NCBI RefSeq assembly: GCF_041321095.1
Contig: NZ_JBGGWE010000002.1
Coordinates: 62,001 to 126,000 of the forward strand
Direction: 5' to 3'
DNA from: Fibrella arboris
GTDB taxonomy: Bacteria; Bacteroidota; Bacteroidia; Cytophagales; Spirosomataceae
Length of the DNA: 64,000 nucleotides
In this document: positions 53,054 to 62,179 of the stretch, in pieces
Position numbering within the stretch: position 1 is the first letter of the stretch
How the letters are laid out: each line of letters opens with the position of its first letter
Translations under genes and position numbers: made by a program
The notes under the pieces: generated by a model
Seen by the model: only the letters and a program-made list of their open reading frames with translations
What the model was told of the DNA's origin: nothing
The model's database searches: none

Positions 53054-55156
53054 CTAGTACCCTCCGTTGTATTTCCGAAGGGCCCATTCAGTGCCAGCCA
53101 GGGCAAGGATCAGGAAGAATAGCCAGCGCCAGTTAATCAATTCGTTCAGGGCCTCAGTGCTGCTGAGTCTGGCAGGATTGTCTCGCCTGGTCAGGTCGTT
53201 GACCAAACTGGCTGCACTGGTGCCTGTACGAAAAGTACCTCCCGTCTGCGTGGCCAGCTGACGTAACAAGCCATGATCGGCCGTTGTATTCAGCGCCTCC
53301 AGTTGTACATCACGCACAATGAACTGGCCCGAGGATTGCTCGGCCCGATTATTCAGTGTAGCCGTTGCTTTATACTGGTAAACGCCTTCGGGCAAACGGC
53401 TGATGTCGAATCGACTGTTGGCTTCGGTCGGCGTATACGTAAACGACCGTGTCACACTCCGTTCATCAACAACATCGAGTTTGATGGGCAAGTCATAGAG
53501 CCGTTCATAAATGTCGTTGTAAAGCTCCGTTTCAAACGAGACCGTTTCGCCGGCTATAAACTCGTTTCGGATGGGATATACCCGGAGCTTACGTCGATCT
53601 TCTTTTACAGCAATGAGCTGAAGCACTTTCTGGATCAGTTCATCAACCACTTCCTGTTTATCCGTCAGCGCATATTCTTCCAACCGCCACTGCCAGATGC
53701 CTTCACCCAGTAGAACGGCCGCTTTGCGGCTACCCGTTGTATTAATGGCCAGCATGGGCTTTGTGGTACGAACCGTTCCGATCTGCTGCCAGAGTACCGT
53801 TTCGCTTCCAGGCAAGAGCTTGTATTCGCCATAAGGCGAAGTAAGCGGCGGCAACTTGTCGAGTAGCTCCAGTTTAGAGGGGTCCAGGTTCAATTGCTTA
53901 AAACCACTGTTAAAGTAAGCCGTCGTTTTGTCGACCTGGTTAGGTGGTCCGAGTACGCTGATGACCGGGTTAATGGGGTTGAGGGCGGCGGTGGATGATT
54001 GGGTGCCAACAACAAATAAAGTAGGTGTGTTCTGCGCCATCAACTTGGCAACAGCCGCGTTGCCCAGGTTGCTCAGGTCGGGAAGCTGATGCAGCACCAG
54101 CAGGTCATACGTTTTGTCGATCGGAATACTGGTACCTTCGGCTGTGGTCAGTGTACGAACATCGACTTCGTAATTCTGATTTTTCTCCAGAATGGCACGA
54201 ATGGCTTTCAGGTCGGGGTGAGGCGCTAAGCCCAGGAGCAGGACTTTCTCGCGGCCATCGATCACCTCGAGATAAACATCCTGCCGATTATTGGCCGTAC
54301 TAAATTCGCCAGCCTGTGGAAGAACCTCAACGGTGAACCGCTGAACACCTTTCTGGGTGGCCGATGTCTGGAAACGTACCTGCGTAAATGTCTGACTACG
54401 ATCGAAACGGACGGTTTGACGACCTACCTCCCGCGTTCCCTGTCGTAGCACCACTTGGGCGCTACGCCCCTGAAAGCCATGACTGATAATCTCCGCCTGC
54501 ACCGGAAAAGCATTATTCAGATAGGCTACCCGGTTGGCTATTACGCCTTTCAACGACACATCTTTTTTGGGAATAGTGTCGCCTAACCCCACCGTATGCA
54601 CGGCAAATGGGTAGGAAGTAAATGTCGGCGACAGGCCCTGGTTCGTGATGCCATCGGTCACCAGTACCACATCGGTCAGATGCCGCCCTTCATAATCTGA
54701 ACGGATGCCGGTGAGCAGCGAGGCCAGATCGGTAGTGCGCTGCCGGAAAGGGATTTGTGTGAGGTCGTCAGTCGCTGAGGTATCGGATAGTGTCCGTACC
54801 GCTACCTCATAGCCTTTGTCCGTCAACTGTTGGCGGAGCGTGTTCAGAAAAGTCAGCGTCTGATTGAGCGCCGGGCGGCCCGCCGCCGCTACCGATTCGG
54901 AATTATCGATAGCTAATACCACCTTTGGGGCTTCGGTGCGCGTCTGAAAACTTCGGATCAGGGGATTCAATAAAAGAAAGGCAACCAGGCTAACCACCAC
55001 AAACCGCAGTATCGCCAGTCCCCAGTTCAGGCTACGTCCCCAGCCCCCTGGAATGGAGCTGCCCGGTAACGGCTGATACATCGCCACCGCATACACCGCA
55101 CCAGCCAGCAAACAAACGGCTACCCACCAGGGGGAACTCTGAAAGATCAAGGACAT
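53054..55156 (-). CDS. Membrane protein with VWA-like domain
   Basis: A 700-residue protein. Two or three membrane helices lie at the N-terminus (about 8-25 and 45-66) and one at the extreme C-terminus (about 675-690). A VWA-like domain follows the first part: VVLAIDNSESVA holds a DxSxS metal-site motif and VVLVTDGITNQG a second acidic strand. Beta-sandwich stretches follow (for example NRVAYLNNAFPVQAEIISHG), as in Bat-like or related membrane-assembly proteins. It is probably exposed to the periplasm. Its precise role is unknown. Confidence 0.8.
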   Translation of the reverse strand: MSLIFQSSPWWVAVCLLAGAVYAVAMYQPLPGSSIPGGWGRSLNWGLAILRFVVVSLVAFLLLNPLIRSFQTRTEAPKVVLAIDNSESVAAAGRPALNQTLTFLNTLRQQLTDKGYEVAVRTLSDTSATDDLTQIPFRQRTTDLASLLTGIRSDYEGRHLTDVVLVTDGITNQGLSPTFTSYPFAVHTVGLGDTIPKKDVSLKGVIANRVAYLNNAFPVQAEIISHGFQGRSAQVVLRQGTREVGRQTVRFDRSQTFTQVRFQTSATQKGVQRFTVEVLPQAGEFSTANNRQDVYLEVIDGREKVLLLGLAPHPDLKAIRAILEKNQNYEVDVRTLTTAEGTSIPIDKTYDLLVLHQLPDLSNLGNAAVAKLMAQNTPTLFVVGTQSSTAALNPINPVISVLGPPNQVDKTTAYFNSGFKQLNLDPSKLELLDKLPPLTSPYGEYKLLPGSETVLWQQIGTVRTTKPMLAINTTGSRKAAVLLGEGIWQWRLEEYALTDKQEVVDELIQKVLQLIAVKEDRRKLRVYPIRNEFIAGETVSFETELYNDIYERLYDLPIKLDVVDERSVTRSFTYTPTEANSRFDISRLPEGVYQYKATATLNNRAEQSSGQFIVRDVQLEALNTTADHGLLRQLATQTGGTFRTGTSAASLVNDLTRRDNPARLSSTEALNELINWRWLFFLILALAGTEWALRKYNGGY

Positions 55157-55294
55157 AAAGAAAAGTCGTAAGTCGGGTGTCTTAAGTCTGTACAGGCAAT
55201 GGAGCGATGCCGGTGCGCGTTCATAAGAGGAGCCTACAGGCTGATTCTTAGCTGTAAGTGGCAGTTAACGCCTGGCTCACTTTATCTGAATAGA

Positions 55295-56041
55295 TTACGT
55301 TAGCATACCGCCATCGACTTGCAGCACTTGCCCGGTAATGTAGCGGGAGAGGTCAGAGGCAAGAAAAAGACAGGCATCCGCTACTTCATCGGGTTGGCCA
55401 CCTCGTTTCAGTGGAATTGACTGCTTCCATTCCTCGATGGCCTTCTCGTTTAATTCACCCGTCATTTCCGTCTCAATAAAACCAGGGGCAATGGCATTTG
55501 AACGGATATTCCGTGACCCTAATTCAAGCGCTACCGACTTGGTGAAGCCAATGATACCGGCTTTCGATGCCGCGTAGTTGGCCTGACCGGCATTTCCGCG
55601 CAATCCTACGACCGATGTCAGGTTCACTATCGAGCCTGACTTGGCTTTCATCATGGGTTTGATGGCCGCTTTGGTGAGGTTAAATACTGATTTCAGATTG
55701 ATGTTGATTACCGAGTCCCACTGCTCTTCCGTCATGCGCATCAACAGGCCATCGCGTGTAATGCCCGCATTGTTGATGAGTACATCAAGCCGACCAAAGT
55801 CGGCCATGACCTGGTTAACCAACGCTTCGGCGGCCTTATGATCTGACGCATCCGACCGGTATCCTTTGGCTGTGATACCGAAGGCCGCCAGCTCGGCCTC
55901 CAGTGCCTGTCCTTTTTCAACACTCGATAGGTAGGTGAACGCCACATTGGCGCCTTCCTGCGCGAATCGCTGGGCAATGGCCCGTCCGATTCCACGCGAT
56001 GCGCCCGTAATGAGGGCGACTTTTCCGGTAACTAAATTCAT
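55295..56041 (-). CDS. fabG: 3-oxoacyl-ACP reductase
   Basis: A 248-residue short-chain dehydrogenase of the FabG type, which reduces 3-oxoacyl-ACP with NADPH in fatty acid synthesis. The NADP-binding GASRGIG, the NNAG motif (INNAGITRDGLLMRM), and the catalytic Ser and YAASKAG (Tyr-x-x-x-Lys) are intact. FIETEMT near the end is typical of FabG. ATG 56041 is used because the frame upstream adds a non-family tail. It stands alone, not in a fab cluster. Confidence 0.93.
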   Translation of the reverse strand: MNLVTGKVALITGASRGIGRAIAQRFAQEGANVAFTYLSSVEKGQALEAELAAFGITAKGYRSDASDHKAAEALVNQVMADFGRLDVLINNAGITRDGLLMRMTEEQWDSVININLKSVFNLTKAAIKPMMKAKSGSIVNLTSVVGLRGNAGQANYAASKAGIIGFTKSVALELGSRNIRSNAIAPGFIETEMTGELNEKAIEEWKQSIPLKRGGQPDEVADACLFLASDLSRYITGQVLQVDGGMLT

Positions 56042-56149
56042 GCAGGTAGAAAATTGACTCAATAAACAACTGGGACGGTTACGAAAGTAACTGGGAACAG
56101 CCTACTGATGTGATTGCCCACAAAAAAGCCGTAATCGTTAGCCCGAAAA

Positions 56150-56175
56150 GCAACGTACCTGTATGGGTACGTTGC
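56150..56175. terminator. Hairpin of two head-to-head octamers
   Basis: GCAACGTACC (56150-56159) and GGTACGTTGC (56166-56175) are exact reverse complements around a 6-nt loop. The stem consists almost only of the dispersed octamer and its complement. It lies between the lipoprotein stop (56215) and the fabG start, both on the minus strand. Confidence 0.5.
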
Positions 56176-56214
56176 CTATTGAGCCAAAATTACGGGATTG
56201 TTAGGTGATGATAA

Positions 56215-56682
56215 CTACTTTTTCGTGCCCGTTAATAGTATGACCAATTTCAGGTCTACATCTTCAGAGACACCCGTATAGGTCATCTTCTGTTGGCCAC
56301 TCTCCCTGACAAACTGCCCGGTGGCACTGTACTGACCTGTAAAAGAGGTGCCATTAAGTACGATAGGCTGCGTTTTCTTGTCGAGAATCGTAAACGTACT
56401 GTCCTTGAGGCCGGCCGTCTGCCGTTCTTTAATACCTGGCGCATCAAAATCCAATAGTAATTCATTGGCATTCTGAGATTTACTTACGCCTAACGTACCT
56501 GTATACGTTTCGGGGGCCGTGGCTTTTGAGCCGAACCTGATCACGACATTGTACCCGATCGCGTATGTTCCTACCATACGATCACGTGGATCGACTACAG
56601 GCGTAACCACGTCGGTCACTGATTTTTTACAGGCACTGGCCGTTCCTACCAAAATGAGTAGGTAAAAAGCCCAATATTTCAT
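56215..56682 (-). CDS. Hypothetical lipoprotein
   Basis: A 155-residue protein with a signal peptide and lipobox (GTASAC, Cys18 as the probable lipidated residue). The mature part starts KKSVTDVVTPVVDPRDRMVGTY and is beta-rich throughout, like the small lipocalin-type or calycin-like lipoproteins common in Bacteroidota. No enzymatic motif is seen. Confidence 0.72.
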   Translation of the reverse strand: MKYWAFYLLILVGTASACKKSVTDVVTPVVDPRDRMVGTYAIGYNVVIRFGSKATAPETYTGTLGVSKSQNANELLLDFDAPGIKERQTAGLKDSTFTILDKKTQPIVLNGTSFTGQYSATGQFVRESGQQKMTYTGVSEDVDLKLVILLTGTKK

Positions 56683-56948
56683 GATGCTGGATGTTATGGG
56701 TGAACTGTTGTACGAACACGTAAAATTTCAAAAATCGTGCCTGCGTAAATACGAAGCAGTTTACGTAGTAACGTAAAACGTAGTAAAAATGAGATTTCAG
56801 ATCGGATATACTTTGCACTGGTTGACAGTTTATCGCGTATGGGGCTGATCCATGACTTAGCTGAACGTGATGCGCTCTCCGTGAGCGATGCAGGCCGCTG
56901 CTTCAGCTGTCAGCGGGTTTTATCAAACCGCTCAAGAGCATACACAAT

Positions 56949-56979
56949 TTGGTTTAAGTAGATGCGGGATTTAGCTTTG
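56949..56979 (+). promoter_or_regulatory. Bacteroidota-type promoter before the AT-rich membrane protein
   Basis: TTG at 56949-56951, a 20-nt spacer and TAGCTTTG at 56972-56979. Transcription would begin at about 56985, so the ATG at 56988 would have almost no leader; the in-frame ATG at 57012 is therefore the better start. Confidence 0.7.
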
Positions 56980-57011
56980 ACACTCAAATGAGCCCAAACG
57001 CCATCGTTACA

Positions 57012-58559
57012 ATGCCTAATAAAATTCAGCGCATATTAGACTATTCAGTATTAATTTATCTAAGTATTCCAGTTGCCTTATTTCTAATTGGTTGGCTTAA
57101 ACCCATGTATGGACTGCCCTTCACGGGTATGCTTATTGCGGGGATATATTTTTATATGCAGAAAGTGCCAGTAGGCGATCTGACGAACCAACAGATTTCC
57201 TACTGGCAGCTTTTTCTAGTGATCGTGCTTTCTTTTGCCTGGGTTTATTTGTCTGGTGCTGGCGGTTTCTCTAACCAGGACTGGGATTACCATTATAAAA
57301 ATGCTTTCCTGCGTGATCTGGCTCAATATAAATGGCCCGTTTTTTTTGACTTCCCGAATGACTTTGATATCAAGTTTTTAGCCGGGCATAAGACAGCATT
57401 TAACTATTATTTTACGTATTGGTTACCTGCTGGGCTGATTGGTAAATGGTTCGGTCAATCCGCGGCAAATACTGCCTTATTGTTGTGGAATTATATTGGG
57501 GTGTTGCTTGTCTTCTTTCAACTTCATAAACTATTTAATTTTAATTATATATTGTTCATATCCAGCTTGTTCGCTCTTTGGAGCGGTATGGATTTTTTAG
57601 GAAAACTACTTATTCAACAGCATATCGTTGGCTATAATGAGCCAATTGAGATGTATTATTTTTTCTCATATACATCCTTTACGTTTGATCTGTTCGATGT
57701 CTTCAATCAAACGATCCCAGGCTGGCTGGTTACGCTGTGGGCCATTCAATATCGAAAAATAATCCCTGTTTTCCCTTTAGCTCTACTCATTCCTTTTGCG
57801 CCCTTTCCGTTTATGGGTCTTACGCTTTATATCTCGCTGGTTCTCGCTTTCGACGTAGCGACAAAACTTCGTGAGACTAACTTCAGCTCTACGTTACTTT
57901 ATCTATGGGAACGAACCGAAAAGGTTAGTTTAGCTGCTTCCATGATTGCCATTGTCTTGCCATTCATAGCGATGTACAAAGCGCGTACAGCGGACCTGTA
58001 TAGTCAGTTTTTCGTTGTCAGATTTATTGGTCAATCTGTGTCAGCAAGCGTTACTATTCTCGTGAATTACCTACTCACATTCACGCTGGAGGCGGGCATT
58101 TTCTTCCTGCTTATTCGATGGTTATCCCCTGCCGTATATCGTTTGAATAAGCCGACATTCTGGGTGTCTTTTGGTCTGTTGCTGTTTATTCCGGTGTGGG
58201 AAGTTGGGGTTTGGCGAGATTTTGCTTCAAGAGCCTCTATCCCAATTTTAACCATTTTGGCTGTGTTCTCACTACAGGCGGTTATCAATGCGTTCGTAGA
58301 AAAGCGTAATCAACTGGCGATCTGGGCTTTTGCTGTTGTGGTACTGATCTCGTGGATTGGTCCTTTTATTTTACTCAGCAAGGCACCAACTTTTGGGCAG
58401 CCTGCTCGCTTGGCCGATGACATTGGTTCGCTGCGAAGACCAAAGGTAAGTGCTGAAACAGATAAGAATGGCGTACTGTCCAGCTTGCCCTATTACTACA
58501 CGCTGGAGCCTCAGCACCGTTTTTTTTACCGGATATTAGCCAAGCCACAGCCGCATTGA
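57012..58559 (+). CDS. Polytopic membrane protein, possible GT-C glycosyltransferase
   Basis: A 515-residue very hydrophobic protein with 10 or more membrane helices. An early acidic loop, NQDWDYHYKNAFLRDL, resembles the first-loop Asp motif of GT-C glycosyltransferases, and a long hydrophilic C-terminal end follows the last helix. That function is a guess from topology and one motif. By eye the gene is more AT-rich than its neighbours, and it holds no octamer copies, which hints at recent transfer. ATG 57012 is chosen from the promoter position; ATG 56988 is an alternative. Confidence 0.6.
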   Translation: MPNKIQRILDYSVLIYLSIPVALFLIGWLKPMYGLPFTGMLIAGIYFYMQKVPVGDLTNQQISYWQLFLVIVLSFAWVYLSGAGGFSNQDWDYHYKNAFLRDLAQYKWPVFFDFPNDFDIKFLAGHKTAFNYYFTYWLPAGLIGKWFGQSAANTALLLWNYIGVLLVFFQLHKLFNFNYILFISSLFALWSGMDFLGKLLIQQHIVGYNEPIEMYYFFSYTSFTFDLFDVFNQTIPGWLVTLWAIQYRKIIPVFPLALLIPFAPFPFMGLTLYISLVLAFDVATKLRETNFSSTLLYLWERTEKVSLAASMIAIVLPFIAMYKARTADLYSQFFVVRFIGQSVSASVTILVNYLLTFTLEAGIFFLLIRWLSPAVYRLNKPTFWVSFGLLLFIPVWEVGVWRDFASRASIPILTILAVFSLQAVINAFVEKRNQLAIWAFAVVVLISWIGPFILLSKAPTFGQPARLADDIGSLRRPKVSAETDKNGVLSSLPYYYTLEPQHRFFYRILAKPQPH

Positions 58560-58579
58560 AGACTACTGCCGGTGTCTCT

Positions 58580-60082
58580 CTACACGAAGAAATCAGGATT
58601 GAAGTTCATCAGGAAGGCTTCGTCGGTGGCACGAGTAAGGGCTGTATAGAGCCATCGGATGAACTCCTGATTGGTCTGCCCTTCCGGTAGATACCCCTGA
58701 TCGATAAAAACAGCGCTCCACTGGCCGCCCTGGGCTTTATGAGTGGTCAGCGCGTAGGCAAATTTTACCTGTAGGGCGCTGAGATACGGGTCGCGTCGGA
58801 TGGCTTCGGCACGCTCCTTTTTGTTGGTGATGTAGAGGTAATCCTGCGATACGCTCTCGTAGAGGGCTTTATTCTGCTCCTGACTCAGCGAGGGGGTCGA
58901 CGTATGCAAGGTGTCGAGAATAATTTTAGCTTCGAAATCGGGCTGGTCCTCATAATCGACCAGATGAAGCGTTACGGTAGCGAAACGGAACCCATGCATC
59001 TCTTCCTGCCGCCGAACCTTCATCACCTCGGCAAATTCGCCATTCGCCAAAAAGCCGGCCGGTGAGTCATCGCCCAGGATTGTATAGTTGTTTCGGGCGA
59101 TCATCAGCATATCGCCGGCATCGAGTTCATCCTCGCAGTTATCGATCATCCGCCGAATGAACTGGTTATACTGCACCGCCATTTTATTCGACCGGCATAA
59201 GATAGCGGTGTTCTCGCGTCCGTATTTGTTGTAGGCATACCGGATCCCGTCTTCCAGCTTGTTCAGCGGCATCTTGAAGAGGTCGTGAAAGGGCTTGGTG
59301 GTAATGCGTATCGGCGAGGAAGGCGCTGGCGTGCCGGGTGCATTGTCGCTCATCAGCCGCTCGAAATTCACCGCTACCGGCTCGTTTGATGGATTGAGAA
59401 TATCGTCAGACAGGAGCTGCCGTAATTCGGTTGCATTGTACAGAATTCCCGATTCAACATCCTGCCGCATCACTTCCGTGAGTTCCTGCTCGTAGACAGT
59501 CATGTCAAATGAACGCGCCAGAAAGCCACGATCCAGGGCGGGGCTGCCATCACGGCCAACAGGGGGTAACTGGGCGGTGTCGCCCACCAGCATGAGCTTG
59601 TTGCCTGGATTCTCAAACACAAACGTAATCAGATCACTCAGCAAACCTTTACCGCCAAATTCGGCTTCATCGGAGATCATCGAAGCCTCGTCGACAATAA
59701 AGAGGGTCTCTTCATGATAGTTCTTCTGGCGTTGAAACGCCAACGTACCTGATCCCTGTTCGGCTACCTGCCGGTAGATCTTGCGGTGAATGGTCTGGGC
59801 TGATTTCTTCGCATAGTTCGACATTACCTTGGCAGCCCGGCCAGTAGGAGCCAGTAACACCGATTTATAACCGAAGCGGGGCAGTACTTTGATGAGGGTA
59901 CTGATGAGCGTGGTTTTGCCGGTACCAGCGTAGCCGCGCAGTAAAAAACAATCCCGATAGTGTTCGTAATCTTCGCGGGTAATGAATTCGCCAATTTTTC
60001 CGAAGAAAGAAAGTTGCCCTTCAGTTGGCTTGTACGGAAACCGTTTAACTAAAAGTTGGGTTGCCGTTTGCGTTTCGTTCAT
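58580..60082 (-). CDS. RecD-like ATP-dependent DNA helicase
   Basis: A 500-residue superfamily 1B helicase. Walker A is GYAGTGKTT at 50-58, motif II FIVDEASM, motif III LVGDTAQLPPVG, and the C-terminal motif is YALTTHKAQGGQW with a final YTALTRA. No RecB or RecC partner or other large domain is present, so it is a stand-alone RecD2/Dda-like helicase of short form. A role in repair or replication-fork work is likely. The start is ATG 60082. Confidence 0.92.
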   Translation of the reverse strand: MNETQTATQLLVKRFPYKPTEGQLSFFGKIGEFITREDYEHYRDCFLLRGYAGTGKTTLISTLIKVLPRFGYKSVLLAPTGRAAKVMSNYAKKSAQTIHRKIYRQVAEQGSGTLAFQRQKNYHEETLFIVDEASMISDEAEFGGKGLLSDLITFVFENPGNKLMLVGDTAQLPPVGRDGSPALDRGFLARSFDMTVYEQELTEVMRQDVESGILYNATELRQLLSDDILNPSNEPVAVNFERLMSDNAPGTPAPSSPIRITTKPFHDLFKMPLNKLEDGIRYAYNKYGRENTAILCRSNKMAVQYNQFIRRMIDNCEDELDAGDMLMIARNNYTILGDDSPAGFLANGEFAEVMKVRRQEEMHGFRFATVTLHLVDYEDQPDFEAKIILDTLHTSTPSLSQEQNKALYESVSQDYLYITNKKERAEAIRRDPYLSALQVKFAYALTTHKAQGGQWSAVFIDQGYLPEGQTNQEFIRWLYTALTRATDEAFLMNFNPDFFV

Positions 60083-60213
60083 ACCTCTAAATTACAAAAA
60101 ATTGGCCAGAAAGGGAAGGCCAACGTGAGGCGAAAACCGGTTGATCAGCGCCATTTACGATCCCTGGATAAACTTAGTGGAATAGCCACCTATTTTACAG
60201 CAGGCCGTTGCAG

Positions 60214-60231
60214 AGGCAATTTTAATTGCCT
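60214..60231. promoter_or_regulatory. Palindromic site before the CBS-domain gene
   Basis: AGGCAATT-TT-AATTGCCT has perfect 8-bp arms and a 2-nt centre. It lies 31 nt before ATG 60262 and is in the divergent region with the helicase gene. An operator is possible. Confidence 0.4.
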
Positions 60232-60261
60232 AGATTCACCCTCTCTAACTCCTTCACCCTC

Positions 60262-60699
60262 ATGAACATCCGCCAAGTATTACACCAAAAAACAATCAAC
60301 ACGATTTATTCGGTTGCTCCCGGTGAAACTGTTTACGCTGCCCTGGAACTGATGGCTGCCAAGAACATAGGGGCCGTATTAGTACTGGAAGGCGGGGAAC
60401 TGGTCGGGATATTTTCGGAACGCGACTATGCCCGGAAAGGTATTCTCCAGGGTCGCGCATCAAAAGATACGCTGATCCATGATGTAATGACGGCTAATGT
60501 CATCACCATCACACCCGAACAGTCGCTTGAGTCATGCATGGTGACGATGGCTGACAAACACATTCGTCATCTGCCTGTCATGGATGGCGCAAAACTAGTC
60601 GGCATTATCTCGATCAATGATGTCGTGAACACAATTATTCACGAACAAAAAGCCCGTATCAGCTCATTGGAAAGCTATATTACCGGTAGCTCGTACTAG
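60262..60699 (+). CDS. CBS-domain protein
   Basis: A 145-residue protein made of two CBS repeats. The first includes TVYAALELMAAKNIGAVLVLEGGELVGIFSERDYARK and the second SLESCMVTMADKHIRHLPVMDGAKLVGIISINDVV. CBS pairs bind adenosine nucleotides and act as energy sensors for a partner. No partner domain is fused, so it presumably acts in trans. ATG 60262 gives the family-like start MNIRQVL. Confidence 0.9.
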   Translation: MNIRQVLHQKTINTIYSVAPGETVYAALELMAAKNIGAVLVLEGGELVGIFSERDYARKGILQGRASKDTLIHDVMTANVITITPEQSLESCMVTMADKHIRHLPVMDGAKLVGIISINDVVNTIIHEQKARISSLESYITGSSY

Positions 60700-60722
60700 G
60701 TACGTTCTCTGGCGGGTTTAGT

Positions 60723-60730
60723 TATCTTTG
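60723..60730 (+). promoter_or_regulatory. -7 box before the NUDIX gene
   Basis: TATCTTTG matches TAnnTTTG. There is no clear TTG at -33. Transcription near 60736 supports the GTG at 60761 and excludes the upstream in-frame TTG at 60728. Confidence 0.5.
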
Positions 60731-60760
60731 CCCCCCTGTTTTACGTCAACTAGCCTGTCC

Positions 60761-61258
60761 GTGCCTTCTATACGCTCTACTTCCCAACTGCTGGTACATG
60801 AAGTGTACGGACAGCGCCTGCGTGTACGGGTCTGTGGACTGCTGAGGGAAGGAGATAACCTGCTGATGGTGAAGCATTGGGGGGTAGGTACGGCTGGTTC
60901 ACTCTGGTCGCCTCCCGGTGGGGGCGTAGAGTTCGGTGAGCCGGCTAGCACAGCGCTGAAACGTGAATTTCTGGAAGAAACCGGCCTGATTATTGACGCA
61001 ACACGGTTACTGTTTGTCAATGAATTGATAGCGCTGCCGCTCCACGCGATTGAATTATTTTTTGACGTGCAGCGTGTGGGCGGAATAATAGGTCGGGGAA
61101 TCGACCCGGAAACGAACAAGGAGGAGCAACTCATACTTGACGTGCGGTTTATGCCGTTCGAGGAGATAAAGGAGTTGCCTGCCAATGAAGTACATCACCT
61201 GTTTGCTGGTTGCCAGTCGCTCGATGAGGTTTTCAGCTTGACAGGGTATCGCGATTAA
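60761..61258 (+). CDS. NUDIX hydrolase
   Basis: A 165-residue NUDIX-fold hydrolase that cleaves a nucleoside diphosphate linked to another group. The NUDIX box runs from GGGVEFGEPASTALKREF to LEETGL (about 53-75), with the Gx5Ex7REUxEExGU spacing kept. The substrate is unknown. The start is a GTG at 60761, judged from the -7 box upstream. Its stop overlaps the DUF3822 start by one base (TAATG), so the two are translationally coupled. Confidence 0.92.
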   Translation: MPSIRSTSQLLVHEVYGQRLRVRVCGLLREGDNLLMVKHWGVGTAGSLWSPPGGGVEFGEPASTALKREFLEETGLIIDATRLLFVNELIALPLHAIELFFDVQRVGGIIGRGIDPETNKEEQLILDVRFMPFEEIKELPANEVHHLFAGCQSLDEVFSLTGYRD

Positions 61259-62151
61259 TGATGAATATGGTGACACTTTCTACGCTTGCGCCAACGCTGT
61301 CAATTCGACCCGAGGCCATAACTCCCGAACAGGCGTCAAGTTCTGTCCTGTGTCTGGAAATGGCTTCACAACGTCTCCGGGTTACCCTGCTCGATCCGCA
61401 GCGGCGTATGGTGTGGCTAGATGAATACGCGCAGCCGTCGCTGCTGACGGAGCAATCGATACAGACGTATCTGCCGTCTCTTTTCAAAGATCACCCGTTG
61501 CTCCGATACGACGAGTTCCTGCATATTCGCGTATCCGTGTTATCGCCTGCCTTTACTCTAATACCAGGCCAACTGTACCGCAAGGAATACGCCAGCAGCT
61601 ACCTGGCCCTGATGCGGGGTCACCAGCCACCACCCAATGAACTGGCACACGCATACGCGCACCCGGAGGGGTTTGTATCCGTGTTTGGCATAGATCGGGA
61701 CATCACTGAGTTTATGAGTGAGCAGTACCCGTTGCAGCCAGTCACGTATGCTCACCAGCAAACAACGCTGATTCAGGCCACCAGGGCGGTTGATCTAAAC
61801 CTGACAAGCCATCAGAACTTATTCCTGTACTTTGAAGACGAATACGTGACCCTCTTGTTTCGCGATGCGCACCAACTTCGGTATTGCAACCGGTTTGGGT
61901 TTAAAAATGTGCAGGATTTGACATACTACGTTTTGTATGTGCTCGACGAACTGGGCGTTGATCCTGAAACGACCCACACCTTCGTATATGGAGAAAGTAC
62001 ACCGTTTGCCGAGAGCTATGTAGCGCTGTCGCGTTTTGTGCCGACAATAGCCATTGGCCAGTTACCACCAGGGCTCACTCCTTCCGCCGAACTCGAAGAA
62101 CTCCCCGAACACAGGTATCTTGGCCTCCAGGGCTTATGTTTGCTGGGGTAA
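61258..62151 (+). CDS. DUF3822 family protein
   Basis: A 297-residue protein of the DUF3822 family, found almost only in Bacteroidota, typically next to coaD as here. The pattern is that of an ASKHA-like actin-fold pseudo-enzyme: LCLEMASQRLRVTLLD early and LFLYFEDEYVTLLF midway look like phosphate-loop strands. Function is unknown. The conserved link with coaD suggests a tie to CoA supply or the adjacent methyltransferase functions common at this locus. It starts at ATG 61258, overlapping the NUDIX stop. Confidence 0.82.
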   Translation: MMNMVTLSTLAPTLSIRPEAITPEQASSSVLCLEMASQRLRVTLLDPQRRMVWLDEYAQPSLLTEQSIQTYLPSLFKDHPLLRYDEFLHIRVSVLSPAFTLIPGQLYRKEYASSYLALMRGHQPPPNELAHAYAHPEGFVSVFGIDRDITEFMSEQYPLQPVTYAHQQTTLIQATRAVDLNLTSHQNLFLYFEDEYVTLLFRDAHQLRYCNRFGFKNVQDLTYYVLYVLDELGVDPETTHTFVYGESTPFAESYVALSRFVPTIAIGQLPPGLTPSAELEELPEHRYLGLQGLCLLG

Positions 62152-62174
62152 TCAATCCCAGCAAACATAAGCCC
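62130..62174. promoter_or_regulatory. 18-bp hairpin at the DUF3822 stop and coaD start
   Basis: GGGCTTATGTTTGCTGGG (62130-62147) pairs perfectly with 62157-62174 around a 9-nt loop. The stem covers the last DUF3822 codons, and the right arm ends 5 nt before the coaD ATG. It may hide the coaD translation start or act as a processing site. There is no T-run. Confidence 0.6.
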
Positions 62175-62179
62175 CCGTT

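Noticed and set aside
56762..56788. Close direct repeats of ACGTAGTAA upstream of the AT-rich membrane gene
   Set aside because: Only two copies with an irregular spacer; too little to call an operator array or an iteron set.
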